NCBI GenBank assembly: GCA_016840855.1
Contig: JAEORO010000198.1
Span: forward strand, 1 to 44,497
Direction of reading: 5' to 3'
Source of the DNA: Candidatus Thorarchaeota archaeon
GTDB taxonomy: Archaea; Asgardarchaeota; Thorarchaeia; Thorarchaeales; Thorarchaeaceae
Length of the DNA stretch: 44,497 nucleotides
In this document: one piece after another, positions 7,945-16,307 of the stretch
How the letters are laid out: the number at the start of each line of letters is the position of its first letter
Position numbering within the stretch: the first letter of the stretch is position 1
Translations under genes and position numbers: made by a program
The notes under the pieces: generated by a model
Databases searched by the model: none
Seen by the model: only the letters and a program-made list of their open reading frames with translations
What the model was told of the DNA's origin: nothing

Positions 7945-9183
7945 TTGTTTGTGACCTCGGTATCGCTCGCAGCAGTTGACTCTGAAACATGTGAAGCATC
8001 AAAGCTTCTTTACAACCATTTATGCGCTCCACTCAGTGAGCTTGATATGCAGATGGTTCAATCAATTCCAGAAGGCGGGAATTGGAAAGATATTCCTCCC
8101 TCAATTGTTCAGAAATCTGCACGTCTTATTCAAATACACAAATCTGGAGGTCGAACAACGTATTATGGCAGATTAAACAAGGACCTGCCAAGCTACACAA
8201 TTAATACATACTTTAATCGTCCTGGAAATGGCACTTTCATCCATCCTGAACAGAATCGTTTGATTTCATTGCGAGAAGCAGCTCGTCTACAATCATTCCC
8301 AGATCACTTTCGTTTCCTCGGTAGTCTTAGCTCACGATACAAGCAGATAGGAAATGCAGTACCACCATTACTAGCTCGTGCAGTTGCATCAATCTTGAAA
8401 TCCGGTCGTGTAATAGATCTCTTCTCTGGAGCAGGTGGTCTCTCAGAAGGATTTCAGCAAGCTGGAAATGAAATTATCCTCGCATCTGATTGTAATTCGA
8501 ATATGTGTAAAACTTTTGCACATAACCATCCTAACTCTGCAGTCATTAAAGCAGATCTCCATCATGACAAACATGCGAATCAACTTCTTGAAGCAATTGA
8601 AAACACTCTTTCTGGAAGAACTCTGAATTCACTCATTGGAGGTCCTCCATGCCAAGGATTCTCAACTGCAGGCAATAGAGATACATATGATTCCAGAAAT
8701 AATCTTGTTTTTCAAATGCTGGATTTTGTACGGGTCCTTATGCCTGATACTGTTGTGATTGAGAATGTTCCTGGATTGAAGTGGATACAACATGGTAAGA
8801 TTTTGGGAATAATCCTGAAGACACTAGAAGAGATGGGATATTCGGTATGCAAACTTCATTTGCGTGCTGAGGAATATGGTGTTCCACAGCGGCGAAGAAG
8901 AATTTTCATTATTGGCTCAAGGTATGCACTTACTGAAGAATTTCCAGTGGGTTATTTTGCACCTATTATCCATGGGAGGAAAAAGAATATGGTCAATCAG
9001 AGTTGTGACAACTTGTTTCCCCCTGTGAATGTCAGGGACGCCGTCTCTGATCTCCCTCAGATTTCCTCGGGTAGTGGCGACGATTTAGTTGAATACGATT
9101 GGTGTTGGATTAAAACTGACTATCAAAGACTTATGCGGGATTCGATGACCTTGGAGGATTTCATTATAAAGAGAACCAAGTAA
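7945..9183 (+). CDS. Cytosine-5 DNA methyltransferase with circularly permuted motif order
   Basis: This 412-residue protein carries all core m5C methyltransferase motifs in permuted order. Motifs IX (RLISLREAARLQSFPD, about 105-120) and X (QIGNAVPPLLARAVA, 134-148) come first. They are followed by motif I (VIDLFSGAGGLSEGF, 156-170), motif IV with the catalytic Cys236 (GGPPCQGFS), motif VI (ENVPG, 273-277) and motif VIII (QRRRRIFIIG, 315-324). The break lies inside the target-recognition region: the C-terminal YQRLMRDSMTLEDF would normally run into the N-terminal LLYNHLCAPLSELD. Permuted enzymes of this order are known (M.BssHII type). A stop codon directly precedes the TTG start at 7945; GTG at 7951 is the alternative. 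No restriction endonuclease gene follows. Confidence 0.9.
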   Translation: MFVTSVSLAAVDSETCEASKLLYNHLCAPLSELDMQMVQSIPEGGNWKDIPPSIVQKSARLIQIHKSGGRTTYYGRLNKDLPSYTINTYFNRPGNGTFIHPEQNRLISLREAARLQSFPDHFRFLGSLSSRYKQIGNAVPPLLARAVASILKSGRVIDLFSGAGGLSEGFQQAGNEIILASDCNSNMCKTFAHNHPNSAVIKADLHHDKHANQLLEAIENTLSGRTLNSLIGGPPCQGFSTAGNRDTYDSRNNLVFQMLDFVRVLMPDTVVIENVPGLKWIQHGKILGIILKTLEEMGYSVCKLHLRAEEYGVPQRRRRIFIIGSRYALTEEFPVGYFAPIIHGRKKNMVNQSCDNLFPPVNVRDAVSDLPQISSGSGDDLVEYDWCWIKTDYQRLMRDSMTLEDFIIKRTK

Positions 9184-9261
9184 GGTTGATTAGTGAAATA
9201 TGACAAGTGCGACTGGAGTGCATATGCCAATTCCTACGTAATAAAATAGGATGTTCCTGAT

Positions 9262-10956
9262 ATGATTCTAAATGCTGTACTCTTTGACCTATTGGGGTCT
9301 AAAGCATTAGCATCCATATCATTTAGTAAAGAGAAATTCGAAGACGAATTTCTCCAACACGTAGTTGATGCGTACTATCATCTTATGCAGGAAGACTCTG
9401 CTCGAGAATTTGTGACCACTAAGATCCAAGGAAACAGTACCTGTATCTGCAGAGTGAGCGAGGTCACAATCATTGTGGGTATTTCTGATGCTGATACAAT
9501 CCCTCCAGAAGACATTGAACGAATGAAAAGAATTCAAGAAGTGTCACGAAAGGAAATCAAACAATCATCAGTACGTGATTTCAAAGATGAGTTTTCAGAA
9601 TTTGCCGAAGAGCTCCTCAGAGAACGAATTAGAATTTGTTTCATCACTGGTGAGAACCCCTCATATGAGGACAAATCAGGAACTGCAGTTGATTTGATAC
9701 TTCAAGCTCGGAGTCGAAAAGGTCGATCCTATTCGAATTCGCTCCGAATAGGTCCATTTGGAGTAGAAGTAATGCGAGTTTCGCAAGAAGATATTACACG
9801 TGGTACATGGTCAGAGGACCTTTCAAGCGCTTCCCTATTTGTTTTAGTTATATCTCCGCCGCTTCCAACAGCTGATACAGTGGAACAGATTGTGATGAGA
9901 ATTCGGGAAGAGTCATCTGCAAAGCTAATAGTTGTTCCTGGTTCCGATAGCCAACTTGAGTTAGCTCGAGAATATGAAGAGCTATATGGATTGGAGCTCT
10001 CTGATGTGTCTTCAAAGCCAACGCACTTACTCCTTTCGTCAATGGCTATTGCTGGTTTTATGGATATGCACCCTGAATTAGCATACCAGCGATGGGATAT
10101 TGAAACATCGATTGACAAAGTTTCAACTAGCGAAGCACCCGTAGAGGAAGATGTAGGTCATCAGGCATTCTTTGTGGTAGATCGTCGGACTGGCGAAGCA
10201 GCATATAGCTACTATTATGAGGAACGGTCAAAATTACTGGAAATGGCTCCAAATATTGTGGCTGCAATCTCAGCCTTCAAATTCGATCCCAATAATCCTA
10301 CAGAGACCTCTGTGTTTAGAACAGGTGATTTGAATTACATCACTATAGAAAGGGGCCATTATGTTTACACATTAATTACAGGAACTCGTGTAGATGTTGA
10401 AGCTCTGAGGGAGAAATTCTCAGTCCTTCCTGATCTTTTCATGGATGAAGTGCCCGATTTGGTTGACGATCCAACAGATCTGTTTCGTTCACCACCTTTT
10501 ACTCTCAAGCTACTAGCAATACTTCCCCCTCAGTTAATACCAGCAAGAATGGCGCCTAAACAAAACAGAACACTACTTTGGGAACGGTTTGAAAATACAC
10601 CTCTAAGGGATTTTATCGAAGCTGTCTGGAATCGTCTTGATGGATCAATAACAATGTCTCTCTTAGCTCCTAGTAAGGGAACTGAGATGACTCTAGGTGC
10701 AATCCAACTTCTTCATAGAATGGGCGCTATTCATTTTGAGCTCAAGATTGGACCAGATGACATTCCAATATTACTAAAAGAACCAGACGATGAAGTATTA
10801 TCGCTCTACTCTCGTGTGGACAAAATCGTCAAACTAGTTAATGGGAAAAGGACTATTGTGAATATAGCAAAAGAACTTGGAATACAACCAAGTGTTTTGG
10901 TAACAGTCTTTGCTGAATTGCATAGACGTGACGTAATTTCGATTAAAGAAAGGTGA
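9262..10956 (+). CDS. Longin-like/degenerate G-domain/longin-like/winged-helix protein (putative pseudo-GTPase)
   Basis: This 564-residue protein is a divergent paralogue of its downstream neighbour. An N-terminal alpha/beta longin- or roadblock-like region (1-100) is followed by a Rossmann-like region (122-268). Here the P-loop position reads FITGENPSYEDK at residues 127-138, lacking GKS/T, and the DxxG and NKxD motifs are also absent (VMRVSQEDITRG; VVPGSDSQ). A second longin-like domain (about 299-395) opens HQAFFVVDRRTGEAAYSYYY. The C-terminal part (about 445-564) contains FELKIGPDD, matching FRVEIGPTS in the neighbour, and a final winged-helix-like segment. Its P-loop position falls at residue 130, exactly as in the neighbour. 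It is probably a partner or scaffold that does not hydrolyse GTP. The start is ATG, with AGGAT upstream. Confidence 0.68.
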   Translation: MILNAVLFDLLGSKALASISFSKEKFEDEFLQHVVDAYYHLMQEDSAREFVTTKIQGNSTCICRVSEVTIIVGISDADTIPPEDIERMKRIQEVSRKEIKQSSVRDFKDEFSEFAEELLRERIRICFITGENPSYEDKSGTAVDLILQARSRKGRSYSNSLRIGPFGVEVMRVSQEDITRGTWSEDLSSASLFVLVISPPLPTADTVEQIVMRIREESSAKLIVVPGSDSQLELAREYEELYGLELSDVSSKPTHLLLSSMAIAGFMDMHPELAYQRWDIETSIDKVSTSEAPVEEDVGHQAFFVVDRRTGEAAYSYYYEERSKLLEMAPNIVAAISAFKFDPNNPTETSVFRTGDLNYITIERGHYVYTLITGTRVDVEALREKFSVLPDLFMDEVPDLVDDPTDLFRSPPFTLKLLAILPPQLIPARMAPKQNRTLLWERFENTPLRDFIEAVWNRLDGSITMSLLAPSKGTEMTLGAIQLLHRMGAIHFELKIGPDDIPILLKEPDDEVLSLYSRVDKIVKLVNGKRTIVNIAKELGIQPSVLVTVFAELHRRDVISIKER

Positions 10957-11061
10957 TGCACGCACACATAAGGTTCATAGATGGAATTCAACATGAGAAA
11001 TGTAAGAAAAGTAGATAACTCATCACGAAATAACAAGATGATAGACAGAGTGTGATAACCA

Positions 11062-13029
11062 GTGATACACAACGTATTGTTGATAGAAAAGGCGAATGGT
11101 AACGTTGTGGTTAAGACTAGATTCTGGAAGATAGATTTCTTAGAACATGATATACATGATTTCTTAGCAGGTTATATGGATCTAAAGACAACCGAGGGTC
11201 TTGCTGAGGACACACCTGTCTTTGTTGCAGAGAAGCACAAGGTATTCCACGGATCTGTTGATGGAGACATGGTTCTTCTATTCGTTACAGATGGCCGTGA
11301 TGAGGACCGTGTGATTCAACATCGTGTGCGTGAGGGGGCTTCACGGATCTCTACAGCACTTCGAGGGAACAGTATTGGTTACATTCGAGATAACCTCGAT
11401 GATATCCTTGGTGAGCTCATCTTTACACGATTCAAGGTCAGCTTTGTGGGAAGCGGTGGTGTTGGAAAGAGCACCCTACTTAGACTCCTTTTTGGGAAAG
11501 AGCCTGCTCCTGGAGGTTATGTGCCCACTATCAATGTCGCGGTTGATTCATCTGAAACGATACAGTTTGGTACGTTCTTGGTCACTGTCTGGGACTTCGC
11601 TGGACAGGCTGTGTTCCAAGACCTCTGGAGTTTTTACTTCTCTGGGACAGATGTAATCTTTCTAATTACTGATTCAAGTTTCCGGAATGTCATGCAAACC
11701 AAGTCTCTCTTACGGAATATTCGTAAGGAAGCACCTGCAGTGCCGCTATTCATCATAGCCAATAAACAAGACCTTCCAGAGTCAATGAAAGCTGAGAAGA
11801 TCAAGCGTTTATTGGGTGCTCCGACCTTTGCTATGGTTGCCACAGACAAGTCGAGACGTGAAGAGTTCATCAGACTTATGTTAGAAGTCGCTGCAAAGAC
11901 AGTGGGAGTCACACTTCCTGACTTGCCAATTAGTGAAATGATCACAGTACGAAGAGGAACTCAGGAAATTGACCAGCCAGGTGCACAATCGGCAGCAGCT
12001 GCAACAACTCAGGAAACAGCTACTGAAACCGGATTTGAAACAGTGCCTTATGCGGATGGGAGCATAGAAGCAATAAGTGAAACTCCAATCCCAACAAATA
12101 CTCAAGCTGTGAAAATGGCTGAAGCCGCTGAAACGGAAGCTGAAACGCCAGCAGTGCAAAAGGCTGTAGCTAAGCAAATTTATGACAGATCAAAGATACT
12201 CCATCTCCTACTTATTGTACAGAAAGAGGGTATGCCTGATGTTGCTTTCCACTTAAAGTATGGAGATGATGAAATTGATACAAATGCAGTCGCTTCTCTG
12301 ATTTCTGCTCTAGACTCATTTGGTGGGATAGACGCTGAGCCTGCTGATGGATCTAGTGCTACAGATGCATTAGAAACCATAGAGCATGAAGGAAATCTTG
12401 TAATGGTCGAAAAATCAAAGCACTTTGTTCTGGCTCTGATTGTCACAAATGATAGTGAAGAAGATGAACAGAGAAGTATCATAACTTCACTCTTGTTTGA
12501 AATTGAGCAGAAATACGAAGATGTCTGGGACACTTGGAAGGGAGACGCGTCTGTTTTCGAGTCATCCGTCTTTAATGTTATTACTAGGTTACCAGTAAAG
12601 CCAATTAGCTTTGACTATATTATACGTGTACGTGAAGCTGGAAAGCCACTACCATTCAAGAATCGTGAAGTGGGACAGGCGATAGTGGCTGTCAAAAGCG
12701 CGATAGAAAGTAATGATACGATTGGTGGACTAGTCAGGAGTCTAGATTTGCCTCGTGAGACAGTACTTGGCTGTCTTCAAATAATGAATCAGTATGAATG
12801 GATAGATTTCCGAGTAGAAATTGGACCAACAAGCCACTTGAAGAAATTAGGCCAAGTAGACGAGGATACACAAAAAGCCTATGGAAATGTTGTCGTCAAG
12901 TTTGTTGATCTTTGTGATGGGACACTCCCGCTGCAAGATGTCGTTAAGAAACTCAATGTCAGTCTGCCAGCTATGAAGTTTGTGGCTACCAAACTCGTTC
13001 TCGATGGAGTCCTAGAAGTAGTTGCTTAA
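11062..13029 (+). CDS. Longin-like/Arf-type GTPase/longin-like/winged-helix protein
   Basis: This 655-residue protein has an N-terminal longin-like domain (1-115) and a complete small-GTPase domain (122-285). The GTPase motifs are G1 GSGGVGKST (130-138), switch I PTIN (155-158), G3 WDFAGQ (177-182) and G4 NKQD (234-237), with a plausible G5 near ATDKS (260-264). The WDFAGQ form is Arf/SRbeta/Gtr-like. A low-complexity Ala/Glu/Thr linker (about 298-372) follows, then a second longin-like domain (about 378-510) and two winged-helix-like segments (about 532-590 and 606-655). Longin domains bind GTPases in eukaryotic trafficking and in the SRP receptor, so intramolecular regulation is plausible. 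The start is GTG at 11062. It lies 105 nt after its degenerate paralogue in the same direction, and its stop is 3 nt from the convergent beta-CASP gene. Confidence 0.8.
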   Translation: MIHNVLLIEKANGNVVVKTRFWKIDFLEHDIHDFLAGYMDLKTTEGLAEDTPVFVAEKHKVFHGSVDGDMVLLFVTDGRDEDRVIQHRVREGASRISTALRGNSIGYIRDNLDDILGELIFTRFKVSFVGSGGVGKSTLLRLLFGKEPAPGGYVPTINVAVDSSETIQFGTFLVTVWDFAGQAVFQDLWSFYFSGTDVIFLITDSSFRNVMQTKSLLRNIRKEAPAVPLFIIANKQDLPESMKAEKIKRLLGAPTFAMVATDKSRREEFIRLMLEVAAKTVGVTLPDLPISEMITVRRGTQEIDQPGAQSAAAATTQETATETGFETVPYADGSIEAISETPIPTNTQAVKMAEAAETEAETPAVQKAVAKQIYDRSKILHLLLIVQKEGMPDVAFHLKYGDDEIDTNAVASLISALDSFGGIDAEPADGSSATDALETIEHEGNLVMVEKSKHFVLALIVTNDSEEDEQRSIITSLLFEIEQKYEDVWDTWKGDASVFESSVFNVITRLPVKPISFDYIIRVREAGKPLPFKNREVGQAIVAVKSAIESNDTIGGLVRSLDLPRETVLGCLQIMNQYEWIDFRVEIGPTSHLKKLGQVDEDTQKAYGNVVVKFVDLCDGTLPLQDVVKKLNVSLPAMKFVATKLVLDGVLEVVA

Positions 13030-13032
13030 ATT

Positions 13033-15180
13033 TTAAGTTTCAATCACTATTCTCTGTCTATATTCAGGAATCATTATTCCCTTTGGAGCAACCTTCGTCG
13101 GGGTGTGAACCATGATTTTCTTTCCTGTACATGAGTTGATGAATGTTTGAAGATTTGTCGATGAAGAATGAGCACTAAGTCTAGCATAATCCATTTTGCA
13201 TTGATGAGGTTCGTAGCCGTGAAGAAGGTTCCAACCTGGCGTTCGTGGTGCTAGATATCCGCATAAGATCACTGCAGCCTTGGGATTGTTCCGTTCCTCG
13301 TTGAAATGGTGTCTTGCAAGGCCACCTCCCATCATGCCACCACCAGCTACAAGGACGTCGTCTTTATCGAGATGCACTTTATTCTTCTTGATGCTCTGCC
13401 AATGTCCTTGAACTCCAACAAGGTTAGTAATGTGTTCTGCAAGACCCGCTATCATTACATTCCGATTTTTAGTCACACCCAGATTTTCTAAAATCATGAG
13501 TATTTCTTGGGAACGACCTACTGCGAAGCTTGGAATAATAACTGGTCCAAATTCACTAGCAATTTGACTTATTGATTCATTCACTTGCGTTCGATTGAAA
13601 TCTTCTCTTCCCCAATAAGTGCCGTCGAAGATTACATAATCAGCATTCGTGGGGATAGTTGCACCAGGAAAGAGTACAGACTGGTCTAGGTTGAAATCTC
13701 CTGTATAGAGGATTTTTACACCTTCAATATCGATAGAATATGCAGCGCTGCCGGGGATGTGACAGGCTTCTATAGGAGTAACAACAATGCCTGACCCCAC
13801 CTCATTGCTTTTTCCAAATTCCAAGCGGACATGATTATCTGTAACTTTCTTTATGTTGTCTTCAGTGAAACGTGATATCAAATCCAGTTTATCGAATTTT
13901 CTAGGAGGAAACGGAGTTCCAACTTTGAGTGCATCAACAAGAAGTGCTTTGGCTATTCCTCCGGTTGATCCAACAGAACACCATTTTCCATTAAACGTAT
14001 CAAAAAGAACCGGTAGGCCTCCCAAGTGGTCGAGATGAGCATGACTCACTAGGACTGTGTCAATCATCTCAAGCTCTGGGGTCCATTCTGGAATCATGTG
14101 ATTTGATACAGACAAACCATAGTCAAGCAAAACACCCCCGGTGTCTGTCTTTATCAGAATTCCACTTCTCCCGATTTCTTGCCCTCCTAGAAATATGATC
14201 TCGATTTTTTTCGTCTTGCTTGAATAAGCAACTGAGGGGAGTAGTCCTATTCTAAGTTTCTGAGGGATCAGCTCAAATATCACTGGATCAATAGCTTCTC
14301 CCGGAGGTGGGTTTTCAAGCTCCTGCAAACGTACCGGCAAGACTGCATTCTTGTGACTCTGAAACTTGGATTTTTGAAAGTGCTTTTTCATCACTTCAAT
14401 TGATTCGCTCACACTCATATTCTGACTCACGAATTTTGATGCCTCGGAGTAGACATGTGTCTGTGCTACATTAAGAACCTCTGATAGCAATGCGTCTGGT
14501 GTCCATTCTCGGCATTGCTCCATGACCTCTAACAATGGTCTTCCTTCTACTGCTTCCTGCACATATTCTGGATGCCGAGTAAGTGCATCTACTAATCTGA
14601 AATCTTCTGAATCAAGAATTGAGTTTATATCAACTCCAAAATAATGACCTGCATTTGCAAGCAGTCGAGGGCTAAAAATTTGGGCTCCTAAATATTGAAG
14701 CCACCACCTAACTATTGACAATACATCTCTTGCTGTATCATGTTTAATAGCTGCTAGAAATACAAGCGCCCGCTGAAGCCACTCTTCAATCTGCTTTTGA
14801 TTCCGAATATGCCTTAGCGAGTATCTATAGAGAACTCTGAAATCTTCCTCATTGTAATTCCCAATAATAAACCCGTACAAGCATAAGGTCATTGCTTGAA
14901 TAATATCATTTGAAGTTGGATTATCACGTGCATCCCTGAAAATCTCCATCAAAATAGAATCAGCTGCCACTGCTTTCAAGAGGCCATCTGTTGGAATGGA
15001 GTTAGCCTTAGCAATTTCATATACTATGAACTCTCGAGATTCATCAAATGCTCCACTTCCATCAAGTATCTCCTTTCCTTTCTTCAGAAGTTCAATATCT
15101 GATGCGGCTTGATCGAGTATTTGCCTGATCGCCTTATTCTTTGTCTTTGGAATCCCTTTCAGTGTAGTCATTGTAATCAC
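13033..15180 (-). CDS. Beta-CASP metallo-beta-lactamase (RNase/nuclease-like) with long N-terminal helical domain
   Basis: This 715-residue protein has a metallo-beta-lactamase/beta-CASP fold in residues about 326-705. The metal motif HAHLDH is at 380-385, with further ligands H474 (ACHIPGS) and D495 (YTGDF). Beta-CASP motif A is FDGTYWG (518-524), followed by FAVGRSQE (552-559), a His pair RHH (623-625) as motif B candidate, and SAHSS (669-673) as motif C. Such enzymes cleave RNA (CPSF73, RNase J, Int9-like) or DNA. The first 320 residues are a helical domain I do not recognise; they lack the KH domains of archaeal CPSF-type proteins. The start is ATG at 15180 (M4 is an alternative). It lies 36 nt downstream of the NAD-kinase-like gene and is probably cotranscribed. 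Confidence 0.85.
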   Translation of the reverse strand: MITMTTLKGIPKTKNKAIRQILDQAASDIELLKKGKEILDGSGAFDESREFIVYEIAKANSIPTDGLLKAVAADSILMEIFRDARDNPTSNDIIQAMTLCLYGFIIGNYNEEDFRVLYRYSLRHIRNQKQIEEWLQRALVFLAAIKHDTARDVLSIVRWWLQYLGAQIFSPRLLANAGHYFGVDINSILDSEDFRLVDALTRHPEYVQEAVEGRPLLEVMEQCREWTPDALLSEVLNVAQTHVYSEASKFVSQNMSVSESIEVMKKHFQKSKFQSHKNAVLPVRLQELENPPPGEAIDPVIFELIPQKLRIGLLPSVAYSSKTKKIEIIFLGGQEIGRSGILIKTDTGGVLLDYGLSVSNHMIPEWTPELEMIDTVLVSHAHLDHLGGLPVLFDTFNGKWCSVGSTGGIAKALLVDALKVGTPFPPRKFDKLDLISRFTEDNIKKVTDNHVRLEFGKSNEVGSGIVVTPIEACHIPGSAAYSIDIEGVKILYTGDFNLDQSVLFPGATIPTNADYVIFDGTYWGREDFNRTQVNESISQIASEFGPVIIPSFAVGRSQEILMILENLGVTKNRNVMIAGLAEHITNLVGVQGHWQSIKKNKVHLDKDDVLVAGGGMMGGGLARHHFNEERNNPKAAVILCGYLAPRTPGWNLLHGYEPHQCKMDYARLSAHSSSTNLQTFINSCTGKKIMVHTPTKVAPKGIMIPEYRQRIVIET

Positions 15181-15216
15181 ATGATTTTGGCATTCGTTCT
15201 TCTAGGGGGCTCCTTC

Positions 15217-16233
15217 TTAGCCTTTATTGGTGACATGATATAGACCTTGTCTGCTATCTCTCAATGAGAGTTTCTTTCTAACCAGACCCTCACTCATTAA
15301 AAGTGAGATTGCATATCTTACAGTACGGGGCGGAAGCATTGTTTCTTCAATAATCTCTCTCTGACTGAGTTGTCCACGATATTCAAGAACCTTGAACACA
15401 AGTTTGGCACTTGGTGGCATTTCATGAGCAACATCTTCTGCTGTTTCAGTCTTTCGTAGAAGCTTGCCACGAAGCTCTTCAACGCGTTCCTCTGAGAATT
15501 TGACAAACATTGCGCTTGAGTCTGATTTCCTTATTCTGACTGGGTGACTATCGACCTTCCTCCTGAGTTGTCCATCAAGGACCGCCTCAATTGCTACAGA
15601 ACTGGTAAGGTCTCTAATCTCTACATTTAGATCGTCTGAAACTACTAAAGGTCGCCGTGCAGGATTGACACTATTCACAGGGATGATAGAAAACACAGGC
15701 GCAGAGGCTAATATGACTGGACCTCCTACACTGAGAGAGTATGCAGTACTTCCTGTAGGAGTAGCAATAATCAGTCCATCACTTCCGTCTTTCCAGAAAT
15801 GTTCCTCATCAATAAGCAGAGAATACCGAATTAGCGTTGCACTTCTCCGGGCAAAGATGCCAATATCGTTGAGGAGTGGTGGAGTATCTTTCCCTGAGAT
15901 CTCAGCAACTAGGCGTCGATGCTCCTCTTTTTTCCAATTATTCTCAAGAAGGTCTCCAATGATTCCATCGAAATTAGTTGTAGATATCTCAAAAAGAAAG
16001 TCTGGCTGTCCCTTTGATGCAAGGGGCAGCAATGGAATATCTGTCTGTCTAAGTTCAAGGAGTTTTCTAAGTAGAACTCTATCTGAACCCACTATTAACA
16101 GAACATCTACATCCATTTTTCTGATTGGGACACAATTATCTTCCTTATGAAATCCCGATAGCTTGTCTTCAACAACTAAATCTACGCCGCTCTTCGCTAA
16201 AATATCTAATACATACTTAGCATCTTCAAGCAT
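15217..16233 (-). CDS. NAD kinase-like protein fused to a C-terminal winged helix
   Basis: Residues 1-250 match the ATP-NAD kinase fold. The NAD-binding signature is complete (NDIGIFARR at 122-130; DGLIIATPTGSTAYSLSVGGP at 152-172 in overlapping parts). The GGDGT motif, however, reads GSDRV (49-53): the catalytic Asp51 remains, the neighbouring Gly are Ser and Arg. Residues about 272-338 form a winged helix (LSQREIIEETMLPPRTVRYA, then MSEGLVRKKL). The ATG at 16233 cuts off the first beta strand. In-frame codons back to an ACG at 16269 or ATT at 16263 would add RIGVAAGTEAS, and GGAGGTG lies just upstream, so a non-ATG start is likely. It is divergent from nadA. It could be an active NAD kinase or an NAD(P)-sensing repressor. 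Confidence 0.82.
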   Translation of the reverse strand: MLEDAKYVLDILAKSGVDLVVEDKLSGFHKEDNCVPIRKMDVDVLLIVGSDRVLLRKLLELRQTDIPLLPLASKGQPDFLFEISTTNFDGIIGDLLENNWKKEEHRRLVAEISGKDTPPLLNDIGIFARRSATLIRYSLLIDEEHFWKDGSDGLIIATPTGSTAYSLSVGGPVILASAPVFSIIPVNSVNPARRPLVVSDDLNVEIRDLTSSVAIEAVLDGQLRRKVDSHPVRIRKSDSSAMFVKFSEERVEELRGKLLRKTETAEDVAHEMPPSAKLVFKVLEYRGQLSQREIIEETMLPPRTVRYAISLLMSEGLVRKKLSLRDSRQGLYHVTNKG

Positions 16234-16307
16234 GCTTGCTTCCGTTCCTGCAGCGACGCCAATTCTCGTTTCTTACACCTCCACTAATCTAACTCAAATC
16301 TTCAATT

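Noticed and set aside
5650..9183. Methyltransferase pair considered as a DISARM or BREX locus
   Set aside because: No helicase, PLD nuclease, BrxC/PglZ-type or other core genes are adjacent.
15665..16150. 161-codon open frame on the plus strand
   Set aside because: It lies entirely opposite the NAD-kinase-like gene, whose motifs are unmistakable, and has no ribosome binding site.
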